From: Acetofilamentum sp.
GTDB lineage: Bacteria; Bacteroidota; Bacteroidia; Bacteroidales; JAADGE01
Assembly (NCBI GenBank): GCA_020720705.1
Contig: DYOJ01000087.1
Span: forward strand, 2,286-8,827
DNA length: 6,542 nt
Reading direction: 5' to 3'
Below the pieces are notes generated by a model. The model did no database searches. It was not told where the DNA came from and saw nothing but the letters and a program-made list of their open reading frames with translations. Of the stretch, positions 6,489 to 6,542 are shown piece by piece. Within the stretch, counting starts at the first letter, position 1; each line of letters begins with the position of its first letter. A program made the translations under genes and the position numbers.

Positions 6489-6542
6489 TATGATTATAAC
6501 TAATTGAAAATAAGCGACTTGAGTCTAACATCTAACATCTAA
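6489..6542 (-). repeat. Dispersed intergenic repeat, copy B (inverted partner at 4017-4070), with heptamer array
   Basis: Read on the minus strand from 6542, it opens with heptamers TTAGATG, TTAGATG, TTAGACT (6542 to 6522). It continues through TTCAATTAGT (6508-6499), matching 4017-4070 at 44 of 54 bases. The array runs off the window, so its length is unknown. The orientation is opposite to copy A. As in copy A, a second heptamer array lies about 170 bases further along the same strand (here 6356-6322). Confidence 0.65.

Overview
This AT-rich window looks like a chromosomal segment from a member of the Bacteroidetes (Bacteroidota). The strongest evidence is a PorW/SprE-family lipoprotein, a component of the type IX secretion system (T9SS) that is confined to that phylum. 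Supporting signs are start regions without Shine-Dalgarno sequences, candidate promoters of the TAnnTTTG type, and a Bacteroidetes-style CCA-adding enzyme. Genus and species cannot be read from the sequence.

Layout, left to right. Positions 1-351 contain no protein gene that I accept. They hold a cobalamin (B12) riboswitch on the minus strand (135-302), a candidate promoter just upstream (320-327) and an intrinsic terminator just downstream (62-105). The regulated gene must lie beyond the left edge. Positions 352-1290 (minus) encode an integral membrane protein of the lysylphosphatidylglycerol-synthase-TM / flippase-like family. It follows, by 12 bases, the 872-codon porW/sprE gene (1303-3921, minus), so the two are very likely one transcript. 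Positions 3922-4297 are a 376-base AT-rich spacer with two clusters of degenerate 7-base repeats. Positions 4298-5707 (minus) encode a tRNA nucleotidyltransferase (CCA-adding/poly(A) polymerase family with an HD domain). A 180-base divergent promoter region separates it from a thioredoxin gene on the plus strand (5888-6250), which ends in a clear intrinsic terminator (6274-6298). The remainder, to 6542, is AT-rich and carries two more heptamer-repeat clusters.

The genes do not form one pathway. They are a T9SS/envelope unit (porW plus a membrane protein), a tRNA 3'-end maturation gene, a redox gene and a B12-sensing leader.

The least explained feature is in the spacers. Both the 3922-4297 and 6299-6542 regions contain a TTAGAnn heptamer array followed, about 170 bases further on, by a second heptamer array. 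A 54-base stretch next to the TTAGAnn array is shared between the two spacers in opposite orientation (44 of 54 bases identical by eye). These copies bracket the cca-thioredoxin pair and look like members of a dispersed intergenic repeat family.
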